Made by a program: the position numbers and the translations under genes. The notes below the pieces were generated by a model. The model ran no database searches. It saw nothing but the letters and a program-made list of their open reading frames with translations, and was not told the DNA's origin. Below, piece by piece: positions 27,979 through 36,208 of a DNA stretch of 64,000 bases. This DNA comes from Bacillus cytotoxicus. Its GTDB lineage: Bacteria; Bacillota; Bacilli; Bacillales; Bacillaceae_G. The stretch covers positions 159,972 through 223,971 of the forward strand of contig NZ_JAMBOP010000005.1 of the NCBI RefSeq assembly GCF_023715645.1. Reading direction: 5' to 3'. Positions within the stretch are counted from its first letter, which is position 1. Each line of letters opens with the position of its first letter.

Positions 27979-28854
27979 TTATTCTTTTAGTAAATACGTT
28001 ACTTTATTTAACATTTCCTCTAGCTTTTTGGCGTTGTTTGCATACATGTGCGCGGCGGTGCTTGATTTCGTTTCTAAAGAAAAGAGTTCAAGATCAGCAT
28101 GACACTTCTTTAAGGAAGCGAGTAATAATGGTTTGTCTTGGGGAGAAGGCATTTGGATTTTATCATTGTATATGTCGACAGTGAGCTGACCGTAGGAGTC
28201 GACTTGCCCGATGAATACGTTGTCGATTGCAACCCCCATTTTTTCAAGTTCAGTGCGAATCCAAGCGCGGTTATGACCACATGCTGCAAGAGGTTCATCT
28301 ATTATATTTCCATCCATAATGACTGTGTGTGTTTCTTTTTCGTTTGGTAGTTTTAATCCGATATCTTTTGCGGTTAATGGTTGTTTGTCTTTCTTTAATA
28401 ATACGTTTAATTCACCGCTCGGTTCTAATATAGCGAATTCAACATCGGTTATGTTGAATACATCTTTTTTTCGCAGAAGCTCTAGTAGTTCGTCGCTCGT
28501 ATATTTTTCCTTCTTTAAATTATCTTCGAGCACTTTGCCATCTTTTATAAAAATGGTGGATTTCCCTTCTACAAAATCTCGCACCGTCTTATTTTTTAAG
28601 GAAAGTAGTCCAGCGAAAAAGGGGATGACCGCAAAAACCAGCATACTAGAAATACCGTGGAAGAAATTTTGTTCCAACCCTGTCGATACTTCTGCAGCGA
28701 TATCACCAATTGTCATACCTGCTATGTATTCAAAAAAGGAAAGTTGAGAGATTTGTCTTTTGCCAAGCCATTTCGTAATGGCGAATAAAACAATTAAGAC
28801 ACATAAAGAACGTATAATGACAAGCGGCCATTCTGGTATGTGAATGTTAGGCAT
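27979..28854 (-). CDS. DUF421 (YetF-like) membrane protein of the spoVA2 operon
   Basis: A 291-residue protein with three N-terminal transmembrane helices (about 10-27, 40-58, 65-85; motif FFEYIAGMTIGDIA) and a soluble YetF domain with the family segment STIFIKDGKVLEDNLKKE. A second soluble region contains ACGHNRAWIRTELEKMG. It is the last gene of the operon, 21 bases after a DUF1657 gene. In the spoVA2mob operon the equivalent DUF421 protein ('2Duf') contributes to wet-heat resistance of spores; that role here is inferred from order and family. Confidence 0.85.
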   Translation of the reverse strand: MPNIHIPEWPLVIIRSLCVLIVLFAITKWLGKRQISQLSFFEYIAGMTIGDIAAEVSTGLEQNFFHGISSMLVFAVIPFFAGLLSLKNKTVRDFVEGKSTIFIKDGKVLEDNLKKEKYTSDELLELLRKKDVFNITDVEFAILEPSGELNVLLKKDKQPLTAKDIGLKLPNEKETHTVIMDGNIIDEPLAACGHNRAWIRTELEKMGVAIDNVFIGQVDSYGQLTVDIYNDKIQMPSPQDKPLLLASLKKCHADLELFSLETKSSTAAHMYANNAKKLEEMLNKVTYLLKE

Positions 28855-28874
28855 ATATATTCCCTCCAGTCTTC

Positions 28875-29081
28875 CTAAAATCCTTTATATTGTGGTTCTT
28901 CTCGCTCTAATGTTGAAACTCGCCCTTGTATATCAGCAATAATACTATCCATCTCTAACATACATTCATGAAAAACGCGCTTTGTTTCTTGATCAGCAGA
29001 GTTTTGTGAGAGGGCGCTTAAACTTGCTTGTGCGCCTTTCAAACTAGCAAGACATGTTTTTACGCTTGCAACAACGGTCAT
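28875..29081 (-). CDS. DUF1657 protein (second copy)
   Basis: A 68-residue helical protein, MTVVASVKTCLASLKGAQ at the start and EREEPQYKGF at the end, of the DUF1657 family found in Bacillus and Clostridium spore operons. It is a paralogue of the first gene of the same operon (31656-31862), sharing the C-terminal EEPQY motif. Start ATG at 29081 after AGAGGTGTCC. It lies 11 bases after spoVAEb. Function unknown; probably made in the forespore. Confidence 0.85.
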   Translation of the reverse strand: MTVVASVKTCLASLKGAQASLSALSQNSADQETKRVFHECMLEMDSIIADIQGRVSTLEREEPQYKGF

Positions 29082-29092
29082 GAGGACACCTC

Positions 29093-29443
29093 TTATCCTT
29101 TTGGTTTAAATAATAAAGCTCCGATAAATCCGAAGATAATTGCGGCAGATATACCGGCACTTGTTACTTTAAACATCCCTGTTATAACACCAATAATGCC
29201 ATGTTCAGCCGCCTCGGCCATTGCGCCGTGAACGAGAGCGTTCCCAAAGCTTGTAATAGGAACCGTTGCACCTGCTCCGGCAAAATCAATTAACGGTTCA
29301 TACAAATTGAATCCATCTAATATAGCGCCAATGACAACGAGTGTCGCCATTGTATGAGCGGGGGTGAGTTTGAAGACGTCGAACATAATTTGTCCAATGA
29401 CACAAATAGTGCCGCCGATTACAAAAGCCCAAAAAAAGATCAT
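29093..29443 (-). CDS. spoVAEb: Stage V sporulation protein AE (AEb)
   Basis: A 116-residue membrane protein with about four helices, an SpoVAE family member ([21 protein letters not shown], then [21 protein letters not shown]). SpoVA proteins form the inner-membrane channel for calcium dipicolinate uptake in sporulation and release in germination. It shares the [13 protein letters not shown] motif with SpoVAC, showing common ancestry. It begins three bases after spoVAD. Confidence 0.93.
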   Translation of the reverse strand: MIFFWAFVIGGTICVIGQIMFDVFKLTPAHTMATLVVIGAILDGFNLYEPLIDFAGAGATVPITSFGNALVHGAMAEAAEHGIIGVITGMFKVTSAGISAAIIFGFIGALLFKPKG

Positions 29444-29446
29444 GTA

Positions 29447-30457
29447 TTATACACCTCCAACTTCAATGGATACTGCATGGGCGATACAAGGAATCGTTTC
29501 TTGTTGCTGAAAAGTTAACGGGGAAAGTAAAGCTCCGGTAGCAACTACAAGTATTTTGCGAAACTCTCCTTTTTTCATTCGGTTTAATAAATGCCCATAC
29601 ACAACAGTTGCTGAGCAGCCTGGACCGCTTGCTCCTGCTAAAATAGGTTGGTCGTCTCTATAAATGAGCAATCCGCAATCTTGAAACTGTTCACTTCGTA
29701 TAGAGGTTCCTTGTTTACGAAGTAAGTCATAGGCAATTTCCCGCCCGACATGACCGAGATCGCCCGTTACAATTAAATCGTAGTAGGATACGTCGATTTG
29801 TCGTTCTCTTAAATGTGCCTCTATCGTGTCGACTGCGGCAGGAGCCATAGCGCCTCCCATATTAAGCGGGTCGGTTAATCCCATATCGATAACTCTTCCG
29901 ATTGTTGCTGATGTGACGCATGGGCCATCTCCTTGATCGCTTAATAAGGCAACCCCGGCACCTGTTACTGTCCACTGCGCAGTAGGGGGCTTTTGACCTC
30001 CGTATTCAGTGGGATATCTGAACTGCTTTTCTACAGCGGTATTATGGCTTGATGCTCCTGTTAATAAATATTTCGCTCCTTTTGCATTTACAATACTGGC
30101 GCCTAAAGCAAGTCCTTCCATCGAGGTAGAGCAAGCGCCGAATAATCCGAGATAGGGAGTGCCGAGTGTCCGGCAAGCAAAGCTAGAAGGCGTAATTTGA
30201 TTAATTAAATCTCCCGCCAGGACAAATTGAACATCTTCCTTCCGTAGTTTTGCTTTTTCTGTGGCTCTGCTGCAAGCCTCTTCAAATAAAATGCGATGTG
30301 CCTTTTCATAAGAGTCTTGTCCTAACCATAAATTATCATGCAATGTATCGAAATCATCAGGGATGTTACCGTTCGCTTCAAATGGTCCGCCAATGACACC
30401 AGTTGAGATAATGACGGGTTTGTTGTCAAATACCCATGTTCTGTGGCCTTGTAACAT
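29447..30457 (-). CDS. spoVAD: Stage V sporulation protein AD
   Basis: A 336-residue soluble protein with a thiolase-like fold (LGLFGACSTSMEGLALG near the thiolase cysteine, GASGPGCSATVVYG near the end). SpoVAD binds dipicolinic acid and is required for its uptake into the forespore. The ATG at 30457 directly follows the TAA of spoVAC, so the two are translationally linked. Confidence 0.94.
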   Translation of the reverse strand: MLQGHRTWVFDNKPVIISTGVIGGPFEANGNIPDDFDTLHDNLWLGQDSYEKAHRILFEEACSRATEKAKLRKEDVQFVLAGDLINQITPSSFACRTLGTPYLGLFGACSTSMEGLALGASIVNAKGAKYLLTGASSHNTAVEKQFRYPTEYGGQKPPTAQWTVTGAGVALLSDQGDGPCVTSATIGRVIDMGLTDPLNMGGAMAPAAVDTIEAHLRERQIDVSYYDLIVTGDLGHVGREIAYDLLRKQGTSIRSEQFQDCGLLIYRDDQPILAGASGPGCSATVVYGHLLNRMKKGEFRKILVVATGALLSPLTFQQQETIPCIAHAVSIEVGGV

Positions 30458-30934
30458 TTAAAACCCTCCCCATTGGACTAAAATTGTTCGAATTAGTGCA
30501 ATCACAAAAGCAGAAAATACACCAAATAAAATAACAGATCCGGCTAATTTAAACATATTCCCGCCCACTCCAAGAACAAAACCTTCCGTACGGTGCTCAA
30601 TACATGCGGATATGACGGAATTTCCAAATCCGGTAACTGGAACGGCTGTACCTGCTCCGCCAAACTGAGCTAATCGATCGTATACGCCGAAACCTGTTAG
30701 AAGCATAGAAATAAAGATCATCGTCGCTACAGTTGGGTTCCCCGCAGATTGTTCAGTGAAATCGAAATAAGTAATATAAAATGTGGAAATCAGTTGGCCG
30801 ATTAAACAAATGAATCCGCCAACAAAAAAAGCTTTTATACAATTTTTGAGAACAGGACGCTTCGGTTCACGCTGCTGTTCAAACTTTTTGTATTCTTGTT
30901 GCACTGGTGTTAAGTCTTTATTTTGGCTTGACAT
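30458..30934 (-). CDS. spoVAC: Stage V sporulation protein AC
   Basis: A 158-residue protein with a charged N-terminus (LTPVQQEYKKFEQQREPKRP) and about four helices, including the shared motif GGAGTAVPVTGFGNSV. SpoVAC is the proposed mechanosensitive channel of the SpoVA complex. The ATG at 30934 follows AAGGATGG. A bcr1-like repeat separates it from the upstream lipoprotein gene. Confidence 0.94.
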   Translation of the reverse strand: MSSQNKDLTPVQQEYKKFEQQREPKRPVLKNCIKAFFVGGFICLIGQLISTFYITYFDFTEQSAGNPTVATMIFISMLLTGFGVYDRLAQFGGAGTAVPVTGFGNSVISACIEHRTEGFVLGVGGNMFKLAGSVILFGVFSAFVIALIRTILVQWGGF

Positions 30935-30965
30935 ATGAATCCATCCTTTTCTATGTTGAAAAGTA

Positions 30966-31061
30966 TTATCCCGCTATTCGTGGGCAGTAAAAGCTGGATT
31001 GGGCGGGCTTTCCGTCAGTGGGAAATGATAAACCCCTACTGATGGAAGTTTCACTTTATTA
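30966..31061 (+). repeat. bcr1-like repeat inside the spoVA2-type operon
   Basis: It begins TTATCCCGCTATTCGTGGGC and ends GATGGAAGTTTCACTTTATT, the same ends as at 18496-18621. Its right end overlaps the stop codon of the YhcN/YlaJ-like gene (31059-31061). It would be transcribed antisense to its plus-strand orientation within the polycistronic mRNA. Confidence 0.65.
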
Positions 31062-31553
31062 CGTAGCGGAATGCATTTCTTCTTTTACTATTTTTAATTG
31101 TTTTTTTATGTCATCTTTATCTGCTTCTTTGTTTTTAATTTTCGTTTCTAATTTGTCTAGTAACATGAAGATTTTTTTATCCGTACTGACATAAATTTTT
31201 GAATTTGGATACTTTTTTTCTAATGTTTGTTTCATTTCTTTTTTTAGTTTTTTTAGTTGAAAGCGTTCGTGATGCTCTGGTTTCGCGGCTACATATAGCT
31301 CGTTATCTGAATTAACCGCTTTAACATCAATGATTTCTTCCATATTAAAAATCGCATCTTTGGCTTGATTTGCTATGGATTGATTAACGGACTCCATACT
31401 AACTTGTTTTAATTTTGTATCTTCTTTAGTTGCTTTGTGCTCTTCTTTCTCATTTGCTTCTTTTTTTACTTTTTTATCTAGTGGACTGTTACAGCCGCTT
31501 AGGAAACTGAAGAGGAGAAGGAATAACAAAGTAATGATCCGAAATTTTCGCAT
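31059..31553 (-). CDS. YhcN/YlaJ-family sporulation lipoprotein
   Basis: A 164-residue lipoprotein: signal peptide with lipobox FLSGC (Cys21), a lysine/glutamate-rich linker, then a YhcN/YlaJ domain (SIANQAKDAIFNMEEIIDVKAV, DNELYVAAKPE, YPNSKIYVSTDKK). Such proteins sit in the spore inner membrane. In spoVA2mob operons it is the second gene, as here. The last codons and the stop abut a bcr1-like repeat, so the original C-terminus may have been altered. Confidence 0.87.
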   Translation of the reverse strand: MRKFRIITLLFLLLFSFLSGCNSPLDKKVKKEANEKEEHKATKEDTKLKQVSMESVNQSIANQAKDAIFNMEEIIDVKAVNSDNELYVAAKPEHHERFQLKKLKKEMKQTLEKKYPNSKIYVSTDKKIFMLLDKLETKIKNKEADKDDIKKQLKIVKEEMHSAT

Positions 31554-31593
31554 TGTATCATTCCATTTCTATAGCTCTATGTAATTTGAGGTG

Positions 31594-31624
31594 AAAAAAG
31601 GATGATATGGTATCACCCTTTTTT
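31594..31624 (-). terminator. Terminator between DUF1657 and the lipoprotein gene
   Basis: AAAAAAGG/CCTTTTTT with TGATA/TATCA form a near-perfect symmetrical stem. It could partly terminate transcripts after the first gene and raise DUF1657 relative to the rest. Confidence 0.7.
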
Positions 31625-31655
31625 CGATTCAGCATAAAGTGGGTATTAGCGCCCT

Positions 31656-31862
31656 TTACTGCTGTGTATATTGAGGCTCTTCTTGTTGAACCTCTTGAAC
31701 GCGCGGAGATAAAGAATCAATAATGGATTGCGTTTGCTGCGCTGCACCTTGGAATAATTGCTTTGCTTGTTGGTTATCAGTATCAAGAGCGAAACCCTCT
31801 AAGCTCGCTTGTGCACTTTTTAATCCTGAAACAGTTTGTTTAAGTTTCGTAATTACAGTCAT
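31656..31862 (-). CDS. DUF1657 protein, first gene of the spoVA2-type operon
   Basis: A 68-residue helical protein (MTVITKLKQTVSGLKSAQ, ending VQQEEPQYTQQ) of the DUF1657 family. The ATG at 31862 follows GAGGAGGAATT; the frame continues upstream but without a ribosome site. Gene order DUF1657, lipoprotein, VAC, VAD, VAEb, DUF1657, DUF421 equals that of spoVA2mob. Forespore (SigG) expression is expected, though I could not define a convincing SigG promoter upstream. Confidence 0.87.
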   Translation of the reverse strand: MTVITKLKQTVSGLKSAQASLEGFALDTDNQQAKQLFQGAAQQTQSIIDSLSPRVQEVQQEEPQYTQQ

Positions 31863-32082
31863 AACGTAATTCCTCCTCTGATTGAATTGCATTTCAATCA
31901 TTAGAATTTGTGAATGTGGGTTGAAATATAATTACCAATTTTAGGTTTTATTTAAAAGTACAAGGGATTTGTAGGCTTTTGATGGAGGGTACATATTTTA
32001 TATTTCATTGTTCAAAATATCATGTATCAGTTAAAATATGGAGAATAAAAATTAGTAAACGGCGATTAAAAGGAGAAAAGTT

Positions 32083-33996
32083 ATGGATCATCATACTTTA
32101 GTTAGATGGTTGGAAGCGATGTTAATTATTTTCGCATTAATTGCAATTTGGTTTTCTGCAAGTAATTTCAGTAGTGTGAAGCGCTTGTTAATTGGTCGTC
32201 CGATGCGAACGTCAGAGCTTCATGCACAGCACAACAAATTGTTTTGGTTAATTGCGCTGCCTATCCTTTCAGCAGATTTGTATTCATCTGTTGCGTATGG
32301 ACCTGAATCAGGAATGACAGAGCTTGCAGGGCTTGGTCCTGATGCCAAATGGTTGATTATGCCGATTACCATTTCGACTATCGCCCTTTTGGCAATTTTG
32401 ATTGTATCATATATTATGGGGATTTTAGCATATCCAAACGGCGGGGGAGCGTATGCTATTGCGAAAGATAACTTTAAGCCGCGCTGGGTTTCTCTTGTTG
32501 CCTCTAGTTCTCTGCTTGTTGATTATGTATTGACTGTAGCGGTATCGGTATCAGCAGCGATAGAAGCGGTTTCTTCTGCATATCCTGTAGTCATTCCTTA
32601 TGAAACGATTTTGGCGATTCTATGCGTCGTTATTTTAGTACTTGTGAACTTACGCGGAGTAGCGGAATCAGCTCGCGTATTTGCTTGGCCGACATTCGGG
32701 TTTATGATTTGTATGTTAGCTTTAATTTTCACGGGCTTTTTTGACGAACTTCATCACGGGGTTATTCAACCGAGTACGCCGAGCTTTGGAACGGTGCCAG
32801 AAGGCTTAACAGCATTGTTGATTTTGAAAGCATTCAGTTCAGCTTGTTCCGCACTCACAGGGATTGAGACGATTTCAAATGCAGTTCCTATTTTTAGAGC
32901 ACCGCAGCAAAAAAACGCAATTAGAACGTATATTGCTTTAGGTTCGATCACAGCTGTGACGCTTTTAGGATTTTCGTATCATCTGTATGTGAAAGGAGTT
33001 ACGCCAGATCCACACAACACGATGTTATCACAGTTAGCTGGTATGTATTTTGGACATGGAGTTTTATATCAAGTAATTATATGGTTTACGTTTATTGTGT
33101 TAATTTTAGCGGCAAACTCCACATTTACAGGGTTTTCTCAACTTGCTGCAATTGTAGCGGCAGACGGATATTTGCCTCGAAGTTTAACAAACCGCGGAGA
33201 CCGTTTAGGGTATTCGAATGGAATTATTGCGCTAGCATCACTAGCATGTATTTTGATCATATCGTTTCATGCCCATACGAATGCGTTAATTCCACTATAT
33301 GCGATCGGTGTATTCCTTTCATTTACAGTAGCACAAATTGGTTTGATGCGCCGCTGGAAACGAGTAAAAGGATCAAACTGGAAAGTCAAGTTTACGATTA
33401 ATACAGTTGGTGCTGTGATTACATCAATCGTTGCCGTAATTTTTGCTGTTACGAAATTTACAGGCGGCGCTTGGGTTGTATTAGTTGTCTTGCCTATTGT
33501 TATTTTCATCTCAATGTCCATACACAGACATTATGAAGATGTTGCAAAAGAATTGCGCATCGATATGAATACGATACGTCCAGAAGCAAGCGATGTAGTC
33601 ACACTCGTTTTAGTGTCAGGCGTTCATCGTGTTGTGAACAACACGATATCTTTTGCGAAAAGTGTAGATGTTGATCCGATTGCTGTATATGTTGGTTTCG
33701 ATGATGCCTCTATAAATAAAATGGAGAAAAAGTGGAAAGACTGGGGAACACCTTGTAGACTAGTCGTTCTCCGCAGTAAATATCGATCTATTCTTGAACC
33801 GTTAAATCGCCTCATTAAAACGATAGAGGCGAAGCAAAAAGGAGGGGGACATATTCATATTATTATTCCGCAGTTTATCCCGCATAAATGGTGGCATCAT
33901 GCGCTGCACAACCAAAGTGCACTTCTGCTGCGCATGTGGTTTATGCGCAATACAGATATTGTAATTACAACAGTTCCGTATCATTTGCATAAATAA
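32083..33996 (+). CDS. KimA-like APC-family potassium importer
   Basis: A 637-residue protein with about 12 transmembrane helices after an extra N-terminal helix, and a cytosolic C-terminal domain of about 140 residues. Motifs shared with B. subtilis KimA (YdaO) include LSADLYSSVAYG, AYPNGGGAYAIAK, LLVDYVLTVAVS, FSSACSALTGIE and the C-terminal IPQFIPHKWWHHALHNQSA. KimA is a high-affinity K+/H+ symporter. The ATG at 32083 follows AAAGGAG. The 180-bp upstream region shows no ydaO (c-di-AMP) riboswitch that I can recognise. The ion specificity is inferred. Confidence 0.82.
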   Translation: MDHHTLVRWLEAMLIIFALIAIWFSASNFSSVKRLLIGRPMRTSELHAQHNKLFWLIALPILSADLYSSVAYGPESGMTELAGLGPDAKWLIMPITISTIALLAILIVSYIMGILAYPNGGGAYAIAKDNFKPRWVSLVASSSLLVDYVLTVAVSVSAAIEAVSSAYPVVIPYETILAILCVVILVLVNLRGVAESARVFAWPTFGFMICMLALIFTGFFDELHHGVIQPSTPSFGTVPEGLTALLILKAFSSACSALTGIETISNAVPIFRAPQQKNAIRTYIALGSITAVTLLGFSYHLYVKGVTPDPHNTMLSQLAGMYFGHGVLYQVIIWFTFIVLILAANSTFTGFSQLAAIVAADGYLPRSLTNRGDRLGYSNGIIALASLACILIISFHAHTNALIPLYAIGVFLSFTVAQIGLMRRWKRVKGSNWKVKFTINTVGAVITSIVAVIFAVTKFTGGAWVVLVVLPIVIFISMSIHRHYEDVAKELRIDMNTIRPEASDVVTLVLVSGVHRVVNNTISFAKSVDVDPIAVYVGFDDASINKMEKKWKDWGTPCRLVVLRSKYRSILEPLNRLIKTIEAKQKGGGHIHIIIPQFIPHKWWHHALHNQSALLLRMWFMRNTDIVITTVPYHLHK

Positions 33997-34013
33997 TATC
34001 ATTTCATTATTGG

Positions 34014-34048
34014 CGGCCTACATCATTACGTGATGTGGGCCGTTATTT
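34014..34048 (+). terminator. Terminator after the KimA-like gene
   Basis: A 12-bp stem CGGCCTACATCA/TGATGTGGGCCG is followed by TTATTTA. Confidence 0.75.
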
Positions 34049-34151
34049 AGTCATTGCGACATAAGAAGTAATTGCTTCCAAAAGGAAGATATCGTATAAT
34101 AAACAGTGCGCGATAGGATAAACAGATGTCCTGTTGCGATAGAATGATCAT

Positions 34152-34227
34152 GCGCCCATAGCTCAGTCGGATAGAGCGGTGGTTTCCGGTACCACGTCTG
34201 CCGGGGGTTCGAATCCCTCTGGGCGCG
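34152..34227 (+). tRNA. tRNA-Arg (anticodon CCG)
   Basis: The cloverleaf is complete: acceptor GCGCCCA/TGGGCGC, D arm AGCTCAGTCGGATAGAGC, anticodon arm GTGGT-TTCCGGT-ACCAC, and T arm GGGGG-TTCGAAT-CCCTC. The loop places CCG at the anticodon, reading CGG arginine codons. CCA is not encoded. It stands alone with its own terminator. Confidence 0.95.
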
Positions 34228-34230
34228 TCA

Positions 34231-34268
34231 AAAAGTCCTAACTTACATTTGTAGGTTAGGGCTTTTTT
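34231..34268 (+). terminator. Terminator of tRNA-Arg
   Basis: GTCCTAACTTACA pairs with TGTAGGTTAGGGC and is followed by TTTTTTATTTT. The next 185 bases (34270-34455) are AT-rich with no feature I can name. Confidence 0.85.
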
Positions 34269-34524
34269 ATTTTGTATTTATAGTATGTAAGTCAAATTTA
34301 TGTTATTATATCTAAAATTAGTACTTGCTATTAGTATTTGGTATACAAATATTTGTATGTAGTGTTATTTTCTTTCAATACTATTTATCTTTCGGTTGTA
34401 AGATGCAAATTGCATTAATACATATAAGTTAACACACTAGTGACAATATTTTGGAATGGATATCTTTGTAAGGATTCTCCTTTTAACAAACTTATTGTAC
34501 AATAGAAACAAGGGGGAGATTGGG

Positions 34525-35820
34525 TTGAAAGCAAGTCTTTTACAAGAACAAAGTTTACGTTTGGCAATGACGCAAGAGTTAAGACAAGCGATTACGATGC
34601 TCCAGTACAATGTGCAGGAATTAACGGAGTTTTTGTATGAGCAATCGCTGGAAAATCCCCTTATCGAGCTGGGGAGCTTTGACAGGGAGAAGAAAAAGAG
34701 TAAAACAACGAGTAAACAAATTGAGAATCAAATGGAAATTTATAGTGTTGATTCCACAACGATTCAACAACATTTAGTAAATCAATTGCAGTATTATAAA
34801 ATAGATGAAGAACAAAGAAAAATTGCCTCGTTCATTATTTTAAATGTGGATGAGAATGGGTATTTACAAGAAACGAATGAGGAATTAGCGTCGTTATTAT
34901 CAGTGCGTATAGAAGAAGTGAATAGCTGTATGGAGCTCGTTCAATCGTTAGAGCCAGCAGGGGTAGGAGCGAGAAATATTCAAGAATGCCTATCCATCCA
35001 ATTAAAGCGCTTACAAAAGAGGGGCGCTTTAGCGGAAATGATTGTAGATGAACATTTCGCATATTTCGTAAAGAAAGATTGGCGCAAGTTAGCAAGTGTG
35101 TTGAAGTGTAGTACGGAAGAATTACAATACGCTGTTCATGTGATTACATCGCTGCAGCCGAAGCCAGGTTTGGCGTTTTCCTCGGAGAAGCCGCTGTACA
35201 TTGTTCCAGATATGGCGGTGAAAAAAGAAGGGAATCGCTTGGTGATTCAGATGAATGAGCGTAATATGCCAAGAATTGAAATACATTCAGAATATAGTGA
35301 GCTTCTTCATAATAGTGAAAGTGAAGTCGCTTCTTATGTTTCGGAAAAATATCAGCATGTACAATGGATTATGCGTAGTTTGAAACAAAGAAAACAAACG
35401 CTTTTAAATGTGATGGAAGTAATTATTGGAAAGCAGCGTGACTTTTTTATGAATGGGCCGCAATATTTAAAGCCGCTTGCGTTAAAAGAGGTGGCGGAGA
35501 TATTAGGTGTCCATGAGTCAACGATTAGCCGAGCGACGCGCAATAAATATGTGCAAACGCCGTATGGGTTATTTGAAATGAAGTCGTTCTTTAGCAATGC
35601 AGTCACAACGACAGAGGACGAGGTCATTTCAACGAAAAGAGTGAAGCAGCTTATTGGGGAGTTTGTAGGGAAAGAAGATAAGAAAAAACCACTTTCGGAT
35701 CAAAAAATTGCAAAAATGTTAGAAGAAGAACATGAGATTGTTGTGTCGCGCAGAACAGTAGCGAAATATCGCGAGCAGTTAAATATCCCAGCTTCTTCTT
35801 TGCGAAAAACAATTGTATAG
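34525..35820 (+). CDS. rpoN: RNA polymerase sigma-54 factor (SigL)
   Basis: A 431-residue sigma-54. The N-terminal glutamine-rich region I (QEQSLRLAMTQELRQAITMLQ) binds activators, the core-binding and helix-turn-helix regions follow (LGVHESTISRATRNKYVQTP), and the RpoN box SRRTVAKYRE near the C-terminus reads the -24 element. The start is TTG at 34525 after AAGGGGGAGA; an in-frame ATG at 34456 has no ribosome site and adds a non-conserved tail. The stop is followed at once by a glutaredoxin-like gene. Confidence 0.95.
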   Translation: MKASLLQEQSLRLAMTQELRQAITMLQYNVQELTEFLYEQSLENPLIELGSFDREKKKSKTTSKQIENQMEIYSVDSTTIQQHLVNQLQYYKIDEEQRKIASFIILNVDENGYLQETNEELASLLSVRIEEVNSCMELVQSLEPAGVGARNIQECLSIQLKRLQKRGALAEMIVDEHFAYFVKKDWRKLASVLKCSTEELQYAVHVITSLQPKPGLAFSSEKPLYIVPDMAVKKEGNRLVIQMNERNMPRIEIHSEYSELLHNSESEVASYVSEKYQHVQWIMRSLKQRKQTLLNVMEVIIGKQRDFFMNGPQYLKPLALKEVAEILGVHESTISRATRNKYVQTPYGLFEMKSFFSNAVTTTEDEVISTKRVKQLIGEFVGKEDKKKPLSDQKIAKMLEEEHEIVVSRRTVAKYREQLNIPASSLRKTIV

Positions 35821-35829
35821 GTGATAAGT

Positions 35830-36078
35830 ATGGAGGTTATTCTATATACGAAAGAGAAATGTGGTCTTTGTCAGAAAGCGAAAAAACTTCTGCAAGAACT
35901 GCAAGATGAATATGTATTTGATTTGAAGGAAATACATATTTATGAGGATGAAAAGTTGTTAGAGAAGTACTACCTTATGATCCCTGTTGTGGAAATTGAA
36001 GGGGCAGAGGTAGAATATGGGATTATTCACAAAGATGTCATAATAAACAGCCTAATTCATGCGATAAGAGTTGAATAA
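35830..36078 (+). CDS. Glutaredoxin-like thiol protein
   Basis: An 82-residue thioredoxin-fold protein with a redox motif CGLC at residues 11-14 (MEVILYTKEKCGLCQKA) and the cis-proline region LMIPVVEIEG. Family DUF836/glutaredoxin-like. The ATG at 35830 follows AGGTGAT, nine bases past the rpoN stop, so it is probably co-transcribed. It lies just before the cggR operator. Substrate unknown. Confidence 0.8.
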   Translation: MEVILYTKEKCGLCQKAKKLLQELQDEYVFDLKEIHIYEDEKLLEKYYLMIPVVEIEGAEVEYGIIHKDVIINSLIHAIRVE

Positions 36079-36086
36079 CTTTAAAT

Positions 36087-36126
36087 CTCCTGTTACAATA
36101 TTAAATGTAGCAGGGATTATTTTTTT
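36087..36126 (+). terminator. Terminator before cggR
   Basis: TCCTGTTACA pairs with TGTAGCAGGG, then ATTATTTTTTTA. It separates the rpoN unit from the glycolytic operon. Confidence 0.75.
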
Positions 36127-36134
36127 ACTCTATG

Positions 36135-36170
36135 CGGGACACAATATGTCACTATGGGACGTATAATGAC
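36135..36170 (+). promoter_or_regulatory. CggR operator overlapping the operon promoter
   Basis: Two tandem sites CGGGAC-N6-TGTC (36135-36150) and TGGGAC-N6-TGAC (36155-36170), four bases apart, match the B. subtilis CggR direct-repeat operator. A TATAAT (36162-36167) lies inside the second site. CggR binding should block the promoter until fructose-1,6-bisphosphate relieves it. Confidence 0.85.
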
Positions 36171-36208
36171 CACAAAGAGAATGAACCGATGTGGTGAGGA
36201 GATGCAAT

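Noticed and set aside
31902-32082. c-di-AMP (ydaO) riboswitch before the KimA-like gene
   Set aside because: I could not find the conserved core segments of the riboswitch; a covariance search would be needed to exclude it fully.
34456-34524. Upstream ATG start for rpoN
   Set aside because: There is no ribosome site and the encoded residues are not like region I of sigma-54. The TTG at 34525 has a strong ribosome site and matches the family start.
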